From assembly GCA_004557315.1 (NCBI GenBank), contig SFEH01000079.1, positions 1-9,938 of the forward strand: a DNA stretch of 9,938 nt. Direction: 5' to 3'. Below are positions 5,984 to 9,938 of the stretch, one piece after another. The notes below the pieces were generated by a model that saw only the letters and a list, made by a program, of their open reading frames with translations, searched no databases and had not been told where the DNA came from. Made by a program: the position numbers and the translations under genes. The stretch's first letter is position 1, and each line of letters begins with the position of its first letter. The DNA comes from Bacteroidales bacterium. Lineage in GTDB: Bacteria > Bacteroidota > Bacteroidia > Bacteroidales > UBA3663.

Positions 5984-8079
5984 TTGACCAGCAAACCATA
6001 GATCGTGTTCAGGACACCGCGCAGATTCTTGATGTGGTGGGTGAGTTCGTATCGTTGAGACGACGCGGACAGAACTACGTGGGCCTATGTCCTTTCCATG
6101 CCGACAAGAATCCGTCATTCTATGTCTCGCCAGCCAAGAACGTATGCAAATGCTTCAGCTGCGGCGAGGGCGGTGGTCCTGTGCAGTTCCTGATGAAACA
6201 TGAGCAGATCTCTTTTTTCGAAGCAATCAAGTGGCTCGGCAATAAATATGGCATCGAGGTTGAAGACCGAAAGATGACCGACGAGGAACGTGCTCGTCAG
6301 ACAGCTCGCGAAAGCATGCTGATGGCAAACGAGTTTGCACAAAAGACTTTCGAGGACGATCTGTTTGGCACCAACGAGGGAAAGAGCATCGGCCTCACCT
6401 ATTTCCGCGAACGAGGCTTGCAGGATGAAACTATACGACGCTTCCATCTTGGCTATGCCCTCGATTCGAAATATGATTTCGCAACCCGCGCCCTTGCCAA
6501 AGGCTACAAGCGCGAGATCCTGCTCGACCCTTCGGAGAATAACCGCGATGGCGTGGGTCTGTGCTATGGCGAAGACCCAAAGCGCACTCCTTCCTGCCGC
6601 TTCCACGGACGAGTCATCTTTCCTTATCATTCGCTCTCGGGCAAGCCTGTTGCCTTTGGCGGACGAATACTGCAGCGTGTCGATCATGCTTTCAAGAAAT
6701 ATGTCAATTCGCCAGAGTCGGCTCTATATCACAAGAGTGACCTTCTCTATGGCATTTTCCAGGCAAAGAGTGAGATTGCAAAGCGCGACAAGTGCTATAT
6801 CGTAGAGGGCAATGTTGATGTGCTGACAATGTCGCAGGCGGGCTTCCTCAACACAGTCGCTTCAGCAGGTACTGCTCTAACCACCAATCAGATACGCATC
6901 ATAAAGCGTTTCACCCAGAATGTCACCCTCATGTACGATGGTGATGCTCCTGGTGTCTCGGCAGCTCTCAAGACCATCGACCTGCTCTTGCTCGAAGGAA
7001 TGAATGTTCAGCTAATCCTTTTCCCCGACGGCGATGACCCCGACAGCTTCTGCCGCAAGCACACTACCGAGGAGATAAAGCAATACTTCGAAGAAAACGA
7101 AAAGGACTTTGTAGCATTCAAGGCTTCGGTGATGCTGCAAGGCAATGCTCGTCGTGACCCAATGAAGAAGGCTCAGATCACGCAGAACATCGTGCAAAGC
7201 ATCGCGCTTATCGAAAACCCCATCTATTCATCAGCATTCATTCGTGAGGCATCACAGCTTCTCGACCTCGACGAGATGGCAATCATGAAGGCTATAAAGA
7301 TTGTCAAGGCACAGAATTACGCCGCCGAAGTGAGAAAGTTTGAGATTGAGCAGCGAAGAAAGATGGCACAGCAGGAACGAGAGGATCGTGAGGCAGAAGG
7401 ACTGAAGGCTACAGAACTGAAGACTGAAGAACTGACTGATAATGCGGAGAATGCTCCAGAGGAACAATCATCGCCGGACGTTGAGCAACCAAATCAGTCA
7501 GCTCCAGCATCAGCACCATCAATCCTCTCCGAAACCAGACCTACTGACCGCTTCGAACGCAACATCATCCGAAATATCGTGCGCCATGGCGGTAAGACGT
7601 TCGAATATAAATGGCAGGATGAGAATAACCAGATGCAAAGCGAACAATGGAGAGTGATCGACTATATAGGCTACGTGTTGAATCAAGATGAGATAGAGTT
7701 CCATGTGCCACTCTATGCCAAGATGCTTCAGCTTGCCTATGACGCATCGGAAGACCCTAATGAAGAATGGGATAGCGTAAAATTCTTCACAACCCACGAA
7801 GACCCGGAAGTCAGCAAGCTGGCTCTGTCGCTCGAATCCGACCGTTATGATGCCTTGGGCATTGCCAAGAACGTCGAAAACCTCGACATTCTGATTCCTC
7901 GTTGCATGCTCGAACTTCAGGAGTGTATAGTGCGCACCGAGATTAGCGATTGCAACAAGGCATTGAAATATCCGTCGCCCGACACCGATGTCATCAAGAT
8001 CATGCAGCGACTCCAAGAACTGTATGATATCAAGAAAGTCTTCGACAAGGAACTCGGAGAAAGAATCGTCACCGTATGA
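5980..8079 (+). CDS. dnaG: DNA primase
   Basis: This 699-residue primase makes the RNA primers for replication. The start is GTG within GTGA, overlapping the rsmA stop; from there the N terminus aligns directly with the family (IDRVQDTAQILDVVGEFVSL). Residues 37-61 form the CHC2 zinc finger (Cys37, His40, Cys58, Cys61). The Toprim catalytic core shows Glu276 in VEGNVDVL, Asp320-Gly-Asp322 in MYDGDAPG, and DGDDPD (350-355) for metal binding. Residues of roughly 445-520 are a charged, then Pro/Ser/Ala/Glu-rich linker. The final ~180 residues should be the helicase-binding domain. It is longer than E. coli DnaG (581), mainly from the linker. Only one copy of this essential function is seen here. 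The TGA overlaps the next ATG. Confidence 0.98.
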   Translation: MIDQQTIDRVQDTAQILDVVGEFVSLRRRGQNYVGLCPFHADKNPSFYVSPAKNVCKCFSCGEGGGPVQFLMKHEQISFFEAIKWLGNKYGIEVEDRKMTDEERARQTARESMLMANEFAQKTFEDDLFGTNEGKSIGLTYFRERGLQDETIRRFHLGYALDSKYDFATRALAKGYKREILLDPSENNRDGVGLCYGEDPKRTPSCRFHGRVIFPYHSLSGKPVAFGGRILQRVDHAFKKYVNSPESALYHKSDLLYGIFQAKSEIAKRDKCYIVEGNVDVLTMSQAGFLNTVASAGTALTTNQIRIIKRFTQNVTLMYDGDAPGVSAALKTIDLLLLEGMNVQLILFPDGDDPDSFCRKHTTEEIKQYFEENEKDFVAFKASVMLQGNARRDPMKKAQITQNIVQSIALIENPIYSSAFIREASQLLDLDEMAIMKAIKIVKAQNYAAEVRKFEIEQRRKMAQQEREDREAEGLKATELKTEELTDNAENAPEEQSSPDVEQPNQSAPASAPSILSETRPTDRFERNIIRNIVRHGGKTFEYKWQDENNQMQSEQWRVIDYIGYVLNQDEIEFHVPLYAKMLQLAYDASEDPNEEWDSVKFFTTHEDPEVSKLALSLESDRYDALGIAKNVENLDILIPRCMLELQECIVRTEISDCNKALKYPSPDTDVIKIMQRLQELYDIKKVFDKELGERIVTV

Positions 8080-8801
8080 TTTCTGTATGTATAGCAACAT
8101 ATAACGGCGAACGCTTCATTGGCGAACAGCTTGCGAGTATTCTGCCCCAACTCGGAGAGAACGACGAGATAGTGATCAGCGATGACCAATCGACCGACCG
8201 TACTCTTGAGTTGGTAGCAGGGTTCAATGATGCACGCATCAAGGTCGTTCATCATCAGCGTTATACACGTCACAGTTTTCCCCTCGACTCTACGACCCAC
8301 AACTTTGAGAATGCACTGCAGCATTCGAGAGGCGACATCATCTTCCTTGCTGATCAGGATGACGTTTGGAAACCCAATAAGGTCAAGGCATGCATCAATG
8401 AGCTAAGAGAATGTGATTTTGTAATATGTAACTGCTCGGTCACCGACGAGTCACTACACGTCGTCATCCCCAGCTATTTCGCCTTCAGGCACACCAACCT
8501 CTCTACACTGAGCAATCTTGGCTTCTGCACTTGGCTTGGCTGTTGCATGGCTTTCCATCGTTCGGTACTCAATAGCGCACTGCCTTTCCCCGAAACGCAG
8601 GTGGCTCACGACCTTTGGCTTGGCCTTGTAGCGACATCAAGGTTCAGATGCAAGATGATCTACGAGCCTCTCTCCTATTATCGTCGCCACCAGAACACAG
8701 CTTCGCCAGTTTCAAAAAGAAACAGTTATAGTTTGTGGTTCAAGCTCAAATATCGCTTTTTCGCCATTAAAGAATACATTCGTTCGATTGTCAGTAAATG
8801 A
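8076..8801 (+). CDS. Family 2 glycosyltransferase (rhamnosyltransferase-like), first of a tandem pair
   Basis: A 241-residue GT-A fold enzyme without an evident membrane segment, so probably cytoplasmic and membrane-peripheral. The N terminus has SVCIATYNGERFIGEQL (3-19), then ISDDQSTDRT (34-43) for the nucleotide sugar, the metal-binding ADQDDVW (92-98), and HDLW (178-181), where the conserved acidic residue likely acts as base. The C-terminal YRRHQNTAS pattern recalls the YRqHgxN motif of rhamnosyl- and related transferases. It would add one sugar to a surface polysaccharide or lipopolysaccharide. Donor and acceptor cannot be told. The ATG overlaps the dnaG stop by 4 nt, an unusual link between primase and cell-surface genes. 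No sign of truncation. Confidence 0.9.
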   Translation: MISVCIATYNGERFIGEQLASILPQLGENDEIVISDDQSTDRTLELVAGFNDARIKVVHHQRYTRHSFPLDSTTHNFENALQHSRGDIIFLADQDDVWKPNKVKACINELRECDFVICNCSVTDESLHVVIPSYFAFRHTNLSTLSNLGFCTWLGCCMAFHRSVLNSALPFPETQVAHDLWLGLVATSRFRCKMIYEPLSYYRRHQNTASPVSKRNSYSLWFKLKYRFFAIKEYIRSIVSK

Positions 8802-9613
8802 TTAAATGCAATAGTCTCATAGCCATTCTCATGGCAACCTACAATGGTGAAAAATACATAAGGGAACAGCTCGATTCTCTTATTGCTCAGACATGCTGCG
8901 ATTGGACTTTATTCGTCAATGACGATGGCTCATCTGATCGTACCCTACAAATTCTGTATGAATATTCAAGGCTCGACAGTCGCATCATTATCCTCGATTT
9001 GCCAAAGAGAGGCGATGCATGCCAAAATTTCCTCACCCTTCTTTCTGAAGTCGATGCCCAATATTATATGTTTTGCGATCAGGATGACATCTGGCATAAA
9101 GACAAGATTGAAGTGTCACTTAAAGCTATGAGCAACGACAAGCCAATGATTGTGCATACCGATCTGCGAATGGTTGATGCTCGTGGCAAGTGCATTGCCG
9201 ATTCCTTTTGGCAATATTCGCATATACATCCCGAAGCAATCACAGAGTTCCGACACTATGCAAGTACCTGTGCCACAACAGGCTGCACAATGATTTTCAA
9301 CCGTTCTGCCAAGGATTGCGTCATCTTCAACCCACGGCATGCAAGAATGCACGATGCCTGGGTGACGCTGTGTGTGGCAAAGAGACGCGGCACCATTCAA
9401 GCTATCGCACGCCCGACCATCGACTATCGCCAGCACGATTCCAACGCTGTGGGAGCTCCCGACACAAGCCGTTTCACTTTAAGATACAAGTTTCTCAACA
9501 TTAAACGGATCATTGATGAGAACATCAAGCAATACATGATGCTGCGCGAACTCGGTTACCCTGGCATCATGACTTATATCAAGGAGAAAATTGCCTACCA
9601 CAGACTCTCATAG
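8798..9613 (+). CDS. Family 2 glycosyltransferase (rhamnosyltransferase-like), second of a tandem pair
   Basis: A 271-residue GT-A glycosyltransferase with the same plan as its upstream neighbour: LMATYNGEKYIREQL (11-25), VNDDGSSDRT (40-49), FCDQDDIWHKDK (92-103), GCTMIFNRS, HDAW (185-188) and DYRQHDSNAVG. The likeness runs end to end, so the two genes look like diverged paralogs that probably add successive sugars. The C terminus is longer than in the first copy. The ATG overlaps the preceding TGA by 4 nt, making it the fourth and last gene of the coupled run. Its 3' end overlaps the opposing GT4 gene by 19 nt (9595-9613). Donor and acceptor unknown. Confidence 0.9.
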   Translation: MIKCNSLIAILMATYNGEKYIREQLDSLIAQTCCDWTLFVNDDGSSDRTLQILYEYSRLDSRIIILDLPKRGDACQNFLTLLSEVDAQYYMFCDQDDIWHKDKIEVSLKAMSNDKPMIVHTDLRMVDARGKCIADSFWQYSHIHPEAITEFRHYASTCATTGCTMIFNRSAKDCVIFNPRHARMHDAWVTLCVAKRRGTIQAIARPTIDYRQHDSNAVGAPDTSRFTLRYKFLNIKRIIDENIKQYMMLRELGYPGIMTYIKEKIAYHRLS

Positions 9614-9938
9614 ATCTGCTCGGCTGTCTCGGTCACTACCCTATCGGAAAACAATTCAATCACTCTCTGGCGTGCGTTCTCCGCATATTCTTGTCGCAGA
9701 GCCTCATCGTCTATCAGTCGGTCAATGGCTGCTGCATAACCCTTCACATCGCCCAAGGCAACCTCTTCACCTGTCTGTCCTTTCAGCGATAGCCAGTTGA
9801 GTCCAGAGCCCTCGATCGAGAAAACCACAGGCACACAGCGGCAATACATAGCCTCGGCCAATGCCACGCCGAAAGCTTCGGCTTTGGTAATCGAAGGGAA
9901 GGTGAAAATATCGGCAGCCCAAAGATATTGGCGAATCT
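9595..9938 (-). CDS. GT-B glycosyltransferase (GT4 type), C-terminal part; 5' end outside window
   Basis: The minus-strand frame is open from the window edge to the TAG at 9597-9595, giving 114 visible residues. It reads through AADIFTFPSITKAEAFGVAL, followed by AEAMYCRCVPVVF. This holds the GT4 E-x7-E motif (EAFGVALAE) that binds the nucleotide-sugar donor. The C-terminal helices follow, with a GDVKGYAAAIDRLIDD stretch and the usual end of the fold. A GTG at 9867 is not the true start, since homology clearly continues upstream. It probably belongs to the same surface-polysaccharide locus as the two GT2 genes, but is transcribed towards them. Sugar unknown. Confidence 0.9.
   Translation of the reverse strand, partial: IRQYLWAADIFTFPSITKAEAFGVALAEAMYCRCVPVVFSIEGSGLNWLSLKGQTGEEVALGDVKGYAAAIDRLIDDEALRQEYAENARQRVIELFSDRVVTETAEQIYESLW

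Noticed and set aside
5615..6687. Minus-strand open frames of 167 and 190 codons opposite rsmA and dnaG
   Set aside because: They mirror the codon structure of well-supported genes, and their translations show no domain pattern.
7519..8100. A 193-codon minus-strand open frame opposite the dnaG 3' end
   Set aside because: Shadow of the DnaG C-terminal domain; no promoter or family motif seen.
1..9938. CRISPR arrays, tRNA or rRNA genes, insertion sequences, attachment sites
   Set aside because: No regularly spaced repeats, tRNA-like folds, transposase frames or flanking terminal repeats were seen; almost all of the window is accounted for by coding genes.

Overview
The window looks like a Bacteroidales chromosome, most likely from a Prevotella-like bacterium. 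Four things point there: two divergent promoters that fit the Bacteroidetes pattern (a TTG-type element, 19 bp, then TAnnTTTG), A-rich rather than Shine-Dalgarno start regions, a fused HAD-phosphatase/IGPD HisB, and the gene order hisG-hisD-hisC-hisB. The genus is a guess; the phylum is much safer.

Layout, left to right. (1) 1-407, plus: the 3' end of a membrane sugar-phosphate transferase that starts exopolysaccharide or O-antigen repeat units. (2) 404-4719, minus: a compact histidine operon, hisG-hisD-hisC-hisB. Its last gene converges on the sugar transferase so tightly that the stop codons overlap inside the loop of a small palindrome. The remaining his genes (hisH, A, F, I/E) are not in the window. 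(3) 4720-5119: a roughly 400-bp divergent control region. On the minus strand it holds a his promoter, a 14-codon leader peptide with five consecutive His codons (MITCIHHHHHLYSH), an intrinsic terminator with an 8-U tail, a 9-bp pairing that could act as antiterminator, and a second long bulged hairpin before hisG. On the plus strand it holds the rsmA promoter. (4) 5120-9613, plus: rsmA (16S rRNA dimethyladenosine methyltransferase), dnaG (primase) and two family 2 glycosyltransferases, each overlapping the next by exactly 4 nt, so probably one translationally coupled operon. (5) 9595-9938, minus: the C-terminal part of a GT-B (GT4-type) glycosyltransferase, converging on the operon with a 19-nt overlap.

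How the parts work together. The his genes cover the first step (HisG), the dehydratase, aminotransferase and phosphatase steps (HisB, HisC) and the final oxidation (HisD). The leader would let histidyl-tRNA supply set the level of the operon by ribosome-mediated attenuation. The rsmA-dnaG block is housekeeping. Surface-polysaccharide genes flank the housekeeping and his genes on both sides, so this block appears embedded in, or to have been invaded by, a polysaccharide locus. The most notable feature is the his leader, which carries an extra, unexplained structured element downstream of the attenuator.
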